Positions 28,930-36,501 of a stretch of 64,000 nt of DNA are shown piece after piece; the first letter of the stretch is position 1, and each line of letters starts with the position of its first letter. The notes under the pieces are model-generated. The model ran no database searches. It had not been told where the DNA came from and saw nothing but the letters and a program-made list of their open reading frames with translations. Position numbers and translations under genes: made by a program. The DNA is taken from the NCBI RefSeq assembly GCF_028867705.1, contig NZ_CP066171.1:1612001-1676000 (forward strand), in the 5' to 3' direction. The stretch comes from Thermoleophilum album (GTDB lineage Bacteria > Actinomycetota > Thermoleophilia > Solirubrobacterales > Thermoleophilaceae).

Positions 28930-31398
28930 TCAGCCGCCGTTGCCGGCCGCTACCCAGCGGCGCACCGGCTGGCCCCGCAGCGCGCCGGCGGGTGGCAGCG
29001 GATGACCGCCGGCGTCCTTGCCGCGCACCACGGCCAGCACCACGCGCGAGGCGAAGCGTCCGCCGAGCGCGATCTTGTTGAGCGTCTTGCCGCGCTCGAT
29101 CGTCTGGAACTCCCACGAGGGGCGGTCGCCTCCGGGGGCGCTCACGACGATGCGGATGCGCGACCCGGCGCGAAAGACGTGTGCGACGGGCCACAGCGGC
29201 ACGCGCACCAGCGCCCAGCGGGCCCGCGGCAGCGGCGCCGCGTCGCGCTCGAGATGTGTCGGGCGCGGGTCGACCACGGTCGAGCGGCGGCGGTCGAGAT
29301 GGCGGTGCGAAGCGCGCAGCCAGCCATTTTGGACGTACACCTCGCTGCCGTCCGGCCGCACCTCGGTGAGCGTGACCTGGATGTCGGTGTCGCGCGCCGA
29401 AGAGCGCAACCAAAGGTCGACGCTGCCCGGCCCCGCCACCACCGTGTCGCGGGTCAGCGGGGCGGTGGCGAAAGCGACGGCGTTGCGCGCCGGGAGCGGC
29501 CGCCAGTCGTAGGGCGGTCGCGGCTTCCAGGCGTCGGCCTCGCTCGCGCCGGGGAGCGTGCGCATCGGCCGCGCAGCGGGGTCCGAACGGTAAGCGACGG
29601 CGGAGGCACTGCGTGGCTTCGCGCCAAGACCGCCGCCCGGCCGGAAATAGAGCGCGGTGGCGACGGCCTCGCGCGGCGGCCAGCGGTCGAAGGCAAGCTC
29701 CCACGGCGCGCCGATCGAGCCCGGTCCCCACGGACCGGCGCCGTTCTCCATCAGCACGCGCACCCGCGGATCGCGCTCGAACGCCGACCGCGCGCTCGCC
29801 ACCGACGTGTAGGCGGCGAAACGCGACTGCTCGAGCGGGGCGGCGGGAGCGTCGGCCAGAACCCGGTAGAGCACACCGCCCAGCGCAAGCACCTGGTCGG
29901 GAATGCGCGGCACCTCGTCGGCGACGTAGAGCTTGAGGAACTCGACCCAGCGGGTGATCACCGACGGCGACAACGCGTCGACGTGGGTGCCGTTCTGGAG
30001 CGTGATCCACACGCGCTTGCGGCGGCTGATGGTGTTCAGTGCCTCGGGGAAGTGACCGCCAGTCTGCTCGTCCTGGAACTGGCCGACGAGGAAGATCGGG
30101 ACGCGTGCGCGCTGGAGCCACGCTCCTGGCGAGCGCTGGCCGAAGATGCGCGGATCGCGGAAAGGCGTGCGCTCTTGGAGGGCAAGCGCGTCCTGCGTCT
30201 GCAGACGCAACAGCTGGTTGCGCGCGCAGTTTTGGTCGCCGCGGCGCACCAGCTCGCGCGCGTAGGGTTGGCCGCCGTAGGGTGCGGGCTCGGCGTCGCG
30301 CTGACGCTCCTCCACCCAGCGCTGCGCGAACCCCGAGTTGAAGATCCCGCCCGGGTACCCGGTGCCCTCGTAGAGGTCATCGGTCACCGACAGCGGCGCG
30401 ATCGCGGCGAGGTGCGGTGGACGGGTGCCGGCCACGAACAGCTGGCTGATGCCCGAGAACGAGATCCCGACCATGCCGACCTTGCCGCCCTTGACCCACG
30501 GTTGGGCGGCCACGGTCTCGATCGCGTCGTAGCCGTCGTAGGTGGTGGGCAGATCGAAGAGGTCGAAGTCGCCGCCCGAGCAGCCGGAGCCGCGCATCTG
30601 CACGCTGACCGTGGCGAAGCCAAGGAGCGGCGCGATCACCGATCCGACCGCCGTCGACGTGGCCGGGGCGAGCGGATCGTTCACCCCGCCGGAGCCACCA
30701 GTGAGCGCGCCGGCCAGCGCGCTGAGCAGGTCGTGAGGCGCTGCCACCTGGTAGCCGGAGTACTCGACCACGGTCGGGAAGGGACCGTCGGCGAGCGTCT
30801 TGCCGGGCGGGAGACGGACGGTCATCGCGAGCTTGATGCCGTCGCGCATGCGCACGTAGTTGAGACCCTCGTGCAAGCGGATCCGCCGGTAGAAGGACGG
30901 CGGCGGGTTGTCGCCGGGACGCAGTACGCGCAGCGACACCGTGCGCGGCGAGCGCCCTGGAGCGCGAACTACGCGATAGCGCCCTGGCGCGAGTTCGCGG
31001 AAGATGAGGCTGCCGAAGTCGTCGGCCCGCCCCTGCCGCACGACGCGACCGCGGCGGTCGAGAAGGCGCAGCTTCTCGCCCCGGCGAGCACCTACCACGT
31101 AGGCGTAGCGCACCCCGCCGCGCGCCGCGAAGGGCACCTTCGCCGGTGGTTCGAGCGTTCCCCCGTAACCGCCCGCGGCACGCGCACCGCCGAGCGCCAC
31201 GCCCGCAACTGGAAGCTGGGCGAGCGTCGCAGCGCAGGCGATCGCGACCACCGCAGCAGCGAAGGCGACCCGGCGCGGCCGCTGTGCGCGGAAAGCGACG
31301 CGTCGCGTGGGCGCCCGCCGACCCTGCCGCACCTGCGGCGCCGGTGCGAGGCCGCTCGCTCCCCGCTCACCCCCCCTAGTTACTGCGTAGCGGTACAC
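28930..31398 (-). CDS. Exported CocE/NonD-type hydrolase (X-Pro dipeptidyl-peptidase S15 fold)
   Basis: An 822-residue serine hydrolase with an N-terminal hydrophobic export segment (about residues 45-70). After an N-terminal beta domain the alpha/beta-hydrolase core starts at MRDGIKLAMTVRLP. The nucleophile is in GISFSG (about Ser311), the acid in VGQFQDEQTGG and the base in NGTHVDAL. The last 250 residues form the jelly-roll C-terminal domain of the family (LTRDTVVAGPGSVDLWL). Relatives include cocaine esterase and X-prolyl peptidases, so the substrate is open. The GTG at 31398 is the farthest start; a GTG near 31337 would also keep the signal. Confidence 0.88.
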   Translation of the reverse strand: MYRYAVTRGGERGASGLAPAPQVRQGRRAPTRRVAFRAQRPRRVAFAAAVVAIACAATLAQLPVAGVALGGARAAGGYGGTLEPPAKVPFAARGGVRYAYVVGARRGEKLRLLDRRGRVVRQGRADDFGSLIFRELAPGRYRVVRAPGRSPRTVSLRVLRPGDNPPPSFYRRIRLHEGLNYVRMRDGIKLAMTVRLPPGKTLADGPFPTVVEYSGYQVAAPHDLLSALAGALTGGSGGVNDPLAPATSTAVGSVIAPLLGFATVSVQMRGSGCSGGDFDLFDLPTTYDGYDAIETVAAQPWVKGGKVGMVGISFSGISQLFVAGTRPPHLAAIAPLSVTDDLYEGTGYPGGIFNSGFAQRWVEERQRDAEPAPYGGQPYARELVRRGDQNCARNQLLRLQTQDALALQERTPFRDPRIFGQRSPGAWLQRARVPIFLVGQFQDEQTGGHFPEALNTISRRKRVWITLQNGTHVDALSPSVITRWVEFLKLYVADEVPRIPDQVLALGGVLYRVLADAPAAPLEQSRFAAYTSVASARSAFERDPRVRVLMENGAGPWGPGSIGAPWELAFDRWPPREAVATALYFRPGGGLGAKPRSASAVAYRSDPAARPMRTLPGASEADAWKPRPPYDWRPLPARNAVAFATAPLTRDTVVAGPGSVDLWLRSSARDTDIQVTLTEVRPDGSEVYVQNGWLRASHRHLDRRRSTVVDPRPTHLERDAAPLPRARWALVRVPLWPVAHVFRAGSRIRIVVSAPGGDRPSWEFQTIERGKTLNKIALGGRFASRVVLAVVRGKDAGGHPLPPAGALRGQPVRRWVAAGNGG

Positions 31399-31512
31399 GC
31401 GCAGCCGAACCTAACCGCTGATCGGTCGCGGTGCAAGTGCGGCGAGGAACTGCCCGGTCGACCGGCACGCGCTGAAACAAGCGAGCGCCGGCAGCACCCG
31501 CGAGCAAGGTGG

Positions 31513-31531
31513 TTTAATACACGAATATGTA
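31513..31531 (+). promoter_or_regulatory. AT-rich promoter and small palindrome at the start of the NirK-associated membrane gene
   Basis: TTTAAT at 31513-31518 is a plausible -10 box ending 8 bases before the ATG at 31527. TACACGAATATGTA at 31518-31531 has TACA/TGTA arms around six bases and covers the start codon. It is one of the few AT-rich spots in the area. A repressor site is plausible, but the regulator is unknown. Confidence 0.4.
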
Positions 31532-32843
31532 CAAAAGTGCTGGCGCGCCCTCGCGCTGCCGTCACCGTGGTCGCCTGACCGGGGACGACGGTCCGCGCCC
31601 CACCGACTTCCTGTTGCTCCACTTCCTGGGCGCGCTCGCGTACCTCGCCGCGGCGCTCGCAGCCGCAACCACAGCGGCCCTGACAGGCACTGCGAGCGCG
31701 CGCTGGCTGGCGTTGCACCTCGCGTTCGTAGGCGGTGTGTCGCAGCTCGTGCTCGGCGCCGCCCCTTTCTTCGCTGGTGCGGCGCTCGCGGCCGAGCCAC
31801 CACCCGCTGCACTGGTGCGACTCGAGCTCGCCGCATGGAATCTCGGTGCCGCGCTGCTCGCCGTGGGGTACGCCGTTCGCGCCGACGGCCTCGTAGCTGT
31901 CGGCGGCTGCGCGCTGGCGGCGGCGCTCGTCATCTTCGTTGGCACGCTCGAACTTTTGCGGCGCAGGTCGCTGCAGCGCCGGGTCGCCGCCGTCGCCTGG
32001 TACCAAGCTGGTGCTGCGGCACTAGCCGGTGCGGGCACTCTGGGCCTCTCGACTGCTCTCGGTTTGCCGCTCGCGACCGGCGATCCCATCGGCGCGCACG
32101 CAGTCGCGGCCGTAGGCGGTTGGTTCGGCGGTGCGATCGTCGGGACGCTGCACACCTTCTATCCGTCCTTGACGAGCACACGCTTGCGCTGGCCGGCTTT
32201 CGAAGCGGTGGCTTTCGGCGGCTGGTTCGCGGGGATCGCGGCCGCCGCCGGCGGTTACGCGCTCGCTTCCAGACCGCTGGCCGCGGCGGGATGGTGCGCG
32301 CTAGCGCTGGCGACCGCAGCACTGCTCGCCAATGTCGCGGCCTCGGCTTGGGCAGCGCGGCGAGCGCTGACGCTGCCCGCTTGGCTCGTCGGGTGCGGGC
32401 AGCTGTTCCTCGCCGTGGCCGTGGCGTCGGGTGTCGTCACCGCTGCTACCGGCATCGGCTCTCCGCACACCGATCCGTGGCCGATGCTGCCCCGCAGCGA
32501 CGCTTTCGCTGTGCTCGCTCTGGCGGGCTGGCTGGGCTTGACCGTGGCCGGTTCCGCGATCCATCTCTTGGGCGTGCTGGCGCGCGTGCGGGCACTGACT
32601 GGCCGCGGTTTTAGAGCGCGTCCTCGCCCGTCGCGCCCCGCCCGCCTGGCGGCGTTCGGCCGTGGTCTGAGCGCGCTCGCACCGCTCGCGATCGCGGCCT
32701 TCGCTGTCGCCCTGCAAGCGTCAGCGCCCGCACCAGCGCGCGCCGGCGCCGCGACCGGGGCGGCAACCACCGCCGCAGCGCTCGCCTTCGTGGTAGCTGC
32801 ATCGGCTGTCGCGGCCGTACGCGCCCGACCGCTACGCGTCTAA
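31527..32843 (+). CDS. Multi-span membrane protein resembling the membrane domain of actinobacterial NirK fusions
   Basis: A 438-residue protein with 11-12 predicted spans and conserved-looking polar/His positions: LALHLAFVGGVSQLVLGAAP, GAHAVAAVGGWFGGAIVGTL, HTFYPSLTSTRLRWP and VAGSAIHLLGVLAR. These segments resemble the N-terminal membrane portion of actinobacterial multicopper oxidase/NirK fusion proteins, where similar His-containing helices occur; this comparison is from memory. Here it is a separate gene, and a NirK-like protein lies 12 kb away. Buried histidines could bind heme or copper. The ATG at 31527 lacks a well-spaced ribosome site and may be leaderless. The hemerythrin gene follows after 26 bases. 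Confidence 0.65.
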   Translation: MYKSAGAPSRCRHRGRLTGDDGPRPTDFLLLHFLGALAYLAAALAAATTAALTGTASARWLALHLAFVGGVSQLVLGAAPFFAGAALAAEPPPAALVRLELAAWNLGAALLAVGYAVRADGLVAVGGCALAAALVIFVGTLELLRRRSLQRRVAAVAWYQAGAAALAGAGTLGLSTALGLPLATGDPIGAHAVAAVGGWFGGAIVGTLHTFYPSLTSTRLRWPAFEAVAFGGWFAGIAAAAGGYALASRPLAAAGWCALALATAALLANVAASAWAARRALTLPAWLVGCGQLFLAVAVASGVVTAATGIGSPHTDPWPMLPRSDAFAVLALAGWLGLTVAGSAIHLLGVLARVRALTGRGFRARPRPSRPARLAAFGRGLSALAPLAIAAFAVALQASAPAPARAGAATGAATTAAALAFVVAASAVAAVRARPLRV

Positions 32844-32869
32844 AGGCGCGACGAAAGGAGGTAAGTGCG

Positions 32870-33304
32870 GTGCCTGTACGCCACCCGTCGCTCGTGAAGC
32901 TGTCGCGCGACCACCACCGCGCGCTCGTTCTGGCCGCACGGATGCGCCGGTCGAGCGCCAACGACGCTGGCGAGCTCGCCACCCAGTTCCTCGCTTTCCT
33001 CGACGAGGCCGACGCCGTTCACTTCACGGAAGAAGAACGGTTCGTGCTGCCTCTCCTCGCCCAGCACTTGGGCAGCGCTCATCCGCTGATCGCGCGAACG
33101 GCATGCGAGCACGCCGAGCTACGCGCTCGCGCTAAAAGCTGGGGAGAAGGCGGCTGCGAGCGAGTCACGCCCGAGGCTGTGCGGGCAACGGGCGAGCTGC
33201 TGCACGATCACGTTCGTATGGAGGAGCGCGAGCTCTTTCCCTTGGTCGAAGCGCACGCGACAGCGGAACAGCTCGCGGCACTTCAGACGCAGCTCGAGAG
33301 TTAG
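32870..33304 (+). CDS. Hemerythrin HHE-domain protein
   Basis: A 144-residue four-helix bundle expected to bind a di-iron centre. Iron-ligand helices are visible: SRDHHRAL, VHFTEEERFVLP, CEHAELRA and LLHDHVRMEERELFPLVE. The GTG start at 32870 has the strongest Shine-Dalgarno in the area (AAAGGAGGT at 32854-32862). It follows the membrane protein gene by 26 bases and is probably co-transcribed. Such proteins respond to oxygen, NO or oxidative stress, or repair Fe-S clusters; which one applies here is not visible from sequence. Confidence 0.9.
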   Translation: MPVRHPSLVKLSRDHHRALVLAARMRRSSANDAGELATQFLAFLDEADAVHFTEEERFVLPLLAQHLGSAHPLIARTACEHAELRARAKSWGEGGCERVTPEAVRATGELLHDHVRMEERELFPLVEAHATAEQLAALQTQLES

Positions 33305-33366
33305 CGGCAGCGGCCCGCGTCGCGACGGCGCATCACGGCGCCCCAGCGCGCTGCCCGAGCGCCGAG

Positions 33367-33768
33367 CTACGCCCAGAAATCCGGCAGCCGCTCGCCGTCG
33401 CCGGGGTGGCGCGGACCGAAAACGAGGATCGTCATGCCGTCCGGTCCGGCCTCGAAGCGGCGCGCTACTGGTGGTGCGACACGCAGCGCGTCGAAGCGCC
33501 GCAGCTCGACGGTGTCGTCGTCGAGCCGCACGCGCCCGCTGCCTTCGAGCACCACGTACACCTCCTCGGCCTGCTGGTGGCGGTGCCCGAACGGCTGCTT
33601 GCGCCCCGGGCGCAGGCGCTGCAGGCAGACACCGGTCGCCTCGGTGGCGAGCGCTTCGTTGGCGAAGCGCGCCTCGGTGATCTCGCTGAAGCCGAAACGC
33701 GCCGCGAGATCCTCCACCTCGAGCAGGTTCACGTGGGTGTAGCCACCCGCCCGCTCGTCCGACATCAC
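33367..33768 (-). CDS. Cupin-domain protein
   Basis: A 133-residue single-domain cupin. The metal motif is visible as GHRHQQAEEVYVVLEGSGR (motif 1, with the two His and a Glu), and the later RFDALRVAPPVARRFEAG is motif 2. Motif 2 lacks the usual His, so metal binding would be incomplete. The start has two consecutive Met codons at 33768 and 33765. It converges on the hemerythrin gene and lies about 100 bases after pspAA on the same strand. Function unknown. Confidence 0.85.
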   Translation of the reverse strand: MMSDERAGGYTHVNLLEVEDLAARFGFSEITEARFANEALATEATGVCLQRLRPGRKQPFGHRHQQAEEVYVVLEGSGRVRLDDDTVELRRFDALRVAPPVARRFEAGPDGMTILVFGPRHPGDGERLPDFWA

Positions 33769-33874
33769 GACCCTCCTCTCTGTCGTCGCTCTCTGTCTTC
33801 GCTCTCTCGGCGGGCGCTGGCGCGGCCGGCCAACGCACAGCTATCTGCCAGCGCAACAGCGCCGGTCGGCTCCC

Positions 33875-34156
33875 CTAATCGTCGGGGATCAGCCCCTCGC
33901 CGGTGAACTCGCGCTGGGCCTCCTTGAACGTGATGTCGCGCGGCGGCAGGATCACGTCCGACTCGACGAGCTCGTCGTCGGCCAGCGGCGCACCCTCGCC
34001 CTCGACGAGCGCGATCATCTGCGCGAACAGGTCGCGGAAGCGCGCCTCGTCGCCCCCTTCCACCGCCTCGACACAACGGTTGTCGAGATCGTTCAGACGC
34101 TCGGCGAGATCGTCCGAGAGGCGGTACTGGCGCTCGCCAGCGATGCGCACGATCAC
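33875..34156 (-). CDS. PspA-associated protein PspAA
   Basis: A 93-residue acidic protein matching the PspAA family. It begins MIVRIAGERQYRLSDD and carries LNDLDNRCVEAVEGGDEARF and VILPPRDITFKEAQREF, typical of this small PspA partner. The GTG start at 34156 overlaps the pspA stop (GTGA), so the two are translationally coupled. In other actinobacteria PspAA binds PspA or links it to HtpX and PspAB; the details are not established. Confidence 0.88.
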   Translation of the reverse strand: MIVRIAGERQYRLSDDLAERLNDLDNRCVEAVEGGDEARFRDLFAQMIALVEGEGAPLADDELVESDVILPPRDITFKEAQREFTGEGLIPDD

Positions 34157-34944
34157 GACCCACCTCCGGCGCCCGCACCACTGCTCTGCCCTGCGTCGCC
34201 CTTGCCGGCATCGAGCTGGCCCGCCGCGCGCCCGCCGGGACCGATCTCACCCTTGAGACGAGCGAGCTCGCGCTCGATCTGGTCGCCGGTCTCGAGCTGA
34301 GCGAGCTGACGGTCGATGTCGTCGCTGCCCGACCCGAGCGCCGCGAGATCGTCGAACGTGCCGGCACGCTCGAGCTCCTCGACGGCGGCGGCGCGGGCTT
34401 GCATGTCCTCGACCTTCTCTTGCGCACGCTGCAGCGCGAGGCCGAGATCGGCCATCTGCTCGCCGACGCCGTGGGCGGCTTCCGAGATCCGCACCTGCGC
34501 CTCGGCGGCCGAGTACTGCGCCTTGATGACCTCCTTCTTGGTGCGGAACGCCTCGACTTTGGCGCGCAGGCGCTGCTCGTTCTCGGTCAGTCGCTGCTGC
34601 TGGCTCTCGAGCTCGGCGATCTGCTGGTCGAGGCTTTGCAGCTCGCGCTGAGCGAGCGCCTTGCGCTCGAGCGCCGCGCGTGCGAGGTCTTCGCGCCCGT
34701 GGGCGAGCGCTTGCCGCGCCTGGGCCTCGAGCTTGGCGACCTGCTGCTCGAGCTTCTGCGACTGCATCTGCAGCCGCTTTTTCGACGTGACTACGTCGGC
34801 GATGCCCTTCTTGACGTTCTGGAGCAGCTCGACCTGTTTGCGGTAGCCGTAGTCGAGCGTCTCGGCCGGGTCCTCGGCGCGGTCGAGCCACTTCGAGATC
34901 TTGGCCTTGATCGTCGTCGAAAGCCGCCCTGCTAACCCTGGCAA
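34153..34944 (-). CDS. pspA: PspA/IM30/Vipp1-family membrane-stress protein
   Basis: A 263-residue ESCRT-III-like coiled-coil protein that binds stressed inner membranes. It begins with the expected short amphipathic helix (LSTTIKAKISKWLDRAEDP), then long helices rich in Gln/Glu/Lys (YGYRKQVELLQNVKKGIADV and further), and ends with a Gly/Ala-rich tail. The start is TTG at 34944, chosen because GGAAGGAGG lies 5 bases upstream and no ATG or GTG in frame fits the family N-terminus. pspAA follows with a 4-base overlap. The gene is separated from htpX-pspAB by four unrelated genes. Confidence 0.92.
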   Translation of the reverse strand: MPGLAGRLSTTIKAKISKWLDRAEDPAETLDYGYRKQVELLQNVKKGIADVVTSKKRLQMQSQKLEQQVAKLEAQARQALAHGREDLARAALERKALAQRELQSLDQQIAELESQQQRLTENEQRLRAKVEAFRTKKEVIKAQYSAAEAQVRISEAAHGVGEQMADLGLALQRAQEKVEDMQARAAAVEELERAGTFDDLAALGSGSDDIDRQLAQLETGDQIERELARLKGEIGPGGRAAGQLDAGKGDAGQSSGAGAGGGS

Positions 34945-35029
34945 GCACGCCTCCTTCCGGTCGCTGCGACGCCGTGCCACGGGTAGCGTAGACGCCCCGC
35001 GCACCGGCGACGAAGGGGAAGCTGGCGTC

Positions 35030-35076
35030 AGGCCGCCGCCTCGGCGGCAAGGGGGTGTTAGGCCGCCGCCTCGGCG
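35030..35076. repeat. 17-bp direct repeat duplicating the end of the acyl-CoA dehydrogenase gene
   Basis: AGGCCGCCGCCTCGGCG occurs at 35030-35046 and 35060-35076, a 30-base spacing. The right copy begins at the last base of the acyl-CoA dehydrogenase stop codon and covers its final codons (AEAAA). The left copy is non-coding, which suggests a short tandem duplication. Confidence 0.85.
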
Positions 35077-36317
35077 CGCTCTTGCGAGCGCAGGAGCTCG
35101 GCCGCCTCGGCTAGGCGGCGCCGGTACTCCTCGCGCTGGAGGCGCGAGATCACGAGCCGCTGCACCTGGGCCGTGCCCTCGAAGATCTGGTAGATCTTCG
35201 CGTCCCGGTACCACTTCTCGAGCGGGCAGTCGGTGGTCTGGGCGTAGGGACCGACAAGGTCCATGCAGGTAGCCGTCGCCCACATCGCCACGTCGCCCGC
35301 CTTGAGCTTTGCCATCGAGCCCTGGCCGCCGGTGAGCGGCACGCCGTTACGCGCCATCCACGAGGCGCGCCACACGAGCAAGCGCGCAGCCTCGATCTCG
35401 GTCGCCACATCGGCGATGGTCTGCTGGACGCGCTGGTGCTCGATCAGCGGCTTGCCACCCTCGTAGGTGCGCTCGAGGTAGTCGAGCGTCCACTCGTAAG
35501 CCGCCTGGGCGATACCGAGCGCCGACGCACCGACGAGCGGGCGCGTCATCTCGAAGGTCGCGAGCGCGTTCGAGGAGCGCCCGGTGGACTCGCCGCGACG
35601 GGCCCGTTCGAGCTTGCGCTGCAGCTTGTCGTAGCCGCCGAGGAGGTTCTCCATCGGCACGCGGCAATCCTCGAGCACGATCTCGGCCGTGTGCGAGGCA
35701 CGGATACCGAGCTTCGACTCTTTCTTGCCCTGCCTGAGCCCGGGCGTGCCCTTGGGAACGACGAACGAGGCCTGGCCGCGGTAGCCGAGCTCGGGATCGA
35801 CCGTCGCCACCACCACCGTCACATCGGCGATGCCGCCGTTGGTGATGAACACCTTGGTGCCGTTGAGAACCCACTCGTCGCCGTCAAGGCGCGCGGTCGT
35901 GCGCAGCGAGCGCACGTCGGAGCCGGCCCCGGGCTCGGTGACGGCGTAGGCGCCGAGCTTGATCTCGTCGCCGGTGCCGTAGCACTCGGGCACCCAGCGC
36001 ATGATCTGCTCCGGAGTGCCGGAGGCTGCGATCCCCGCTGCCGCAAGGCCGGAACCCTGGATCGCGAGCGCGATGCCGGCGCAGCCCCAGTGGAGCTCCT
36101 CGGCGTAGATCGCGGTCATGAGCCCGTCGGGGTCGGCGGCCATGCGCTGCATGTGGTCGAGCCCGTGCAAACCCCACTCGCGCGCCGCCTTGATCGCCTC
36201 CCACGGCACCTCCTCGGTGCGGTCGTAGTGGGGCGCGATCGGCCGGATCACCTCGGCGGCGAAGCGCCTGCAGAGCTTCTTGAACTCGACGTGCTCGTCG
36301 CTAAGCCGAAAGTCCAC
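35058..36317 (-). CDS. Acyl-CoA dehydrogenase (short-chain/isovaleryl type)
   Basis: A flavin dehydrogenase of 419 aa that forms the 2,3-double bond of an acyl-CoA. The FAD/substrate signature AYAVTEPGAGSDVRSL and the strand NGTKVFITNGGIADV are clear. The catalytic glutamate is in QIFEGTAQVQRLVISR near residue 385, which distinguishes it from the two dehydrogenases at 38-40 kb. The GTG start at 36317 has AAGGAGG upstream. Two interleaved palindromes at 36338-36356 lie just before it, suggesting control by a TetR-type repressor. The acyl substrate is not predictable. Confidence 0.94.
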   Translation of the reverse strand: MDFRLSDEHVEFKKLCRRFAAEVIRPIAPHYDRTEEVPWEAIKAAREWGLHGLDHMQRMAADPDGLMTAIYAEELHWGCAGIALAIQGSGLAAAGIAASGTPEQIMRWVPECYGTGDEIKLGAYAVTEPGAGSDVRSLRTTARLDGDEWVLNGTKVFITNGGIADVTVVVATVDPELGYRGQASFVVPKGTPGLRQGKKESKLGIRASHTAEIVLEDCRVPMENLLGGYDKLQRKLERARRGESTGRSSNALATFEMTRPLVGASALGIAQAAYEWTLDYLERTYEGGKPLIEHQRVQQTIADVATEIEAARLLVWRASWMARNGVPLTGGQGSMAKLKAGDVAMWATATCMDLVGPYAQTTDCPLEKWYRDAKIYQIFEGTAQVQRLVISRLQREEYRRRLAEAAELLRSQERAEAAA

Positions 36318-36337
36318 GGGCTCTCCCTCCTTGCGCT

Positions 36338-36356
36338 TGACTGGCTAGTCAGCCAG
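36338..36356 (-). promoter_or_regulatory. Interleaved palindromes, probable TetR-type operator before the acyl-CoA dehydrogenase gene
   Basis: TGACT-GGCT-AGTCA (36338-36351) and CTGGCT-AGTC-AGCCAG (36341-36356) are both perfect inverted repeats and overlap. They lie 21 bases before the start codon and after a possible minus-strand -10 box (TATCCT, 36368-36373). Related TGGCT/AGCCA palindromes occur between the thiolase and 3-hydroxyacyl-CoA dehydrogenase genes. Confidence 0.65.
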
Positions 36357-36501
36357 GGGCCGCGGGCAGGATAGCGAGAGCCCAGCGAGTAAGTTGCGCA
36401 CGAGTGCGGGGAGGGATCGCGGCCGGTCACGCCACACCCTCCTCTCGCCGCCGGCGGGTCGCGCCGCCGGCAGGTCTTGGCACGACGGAGCGAGTGGCAG
36501 G

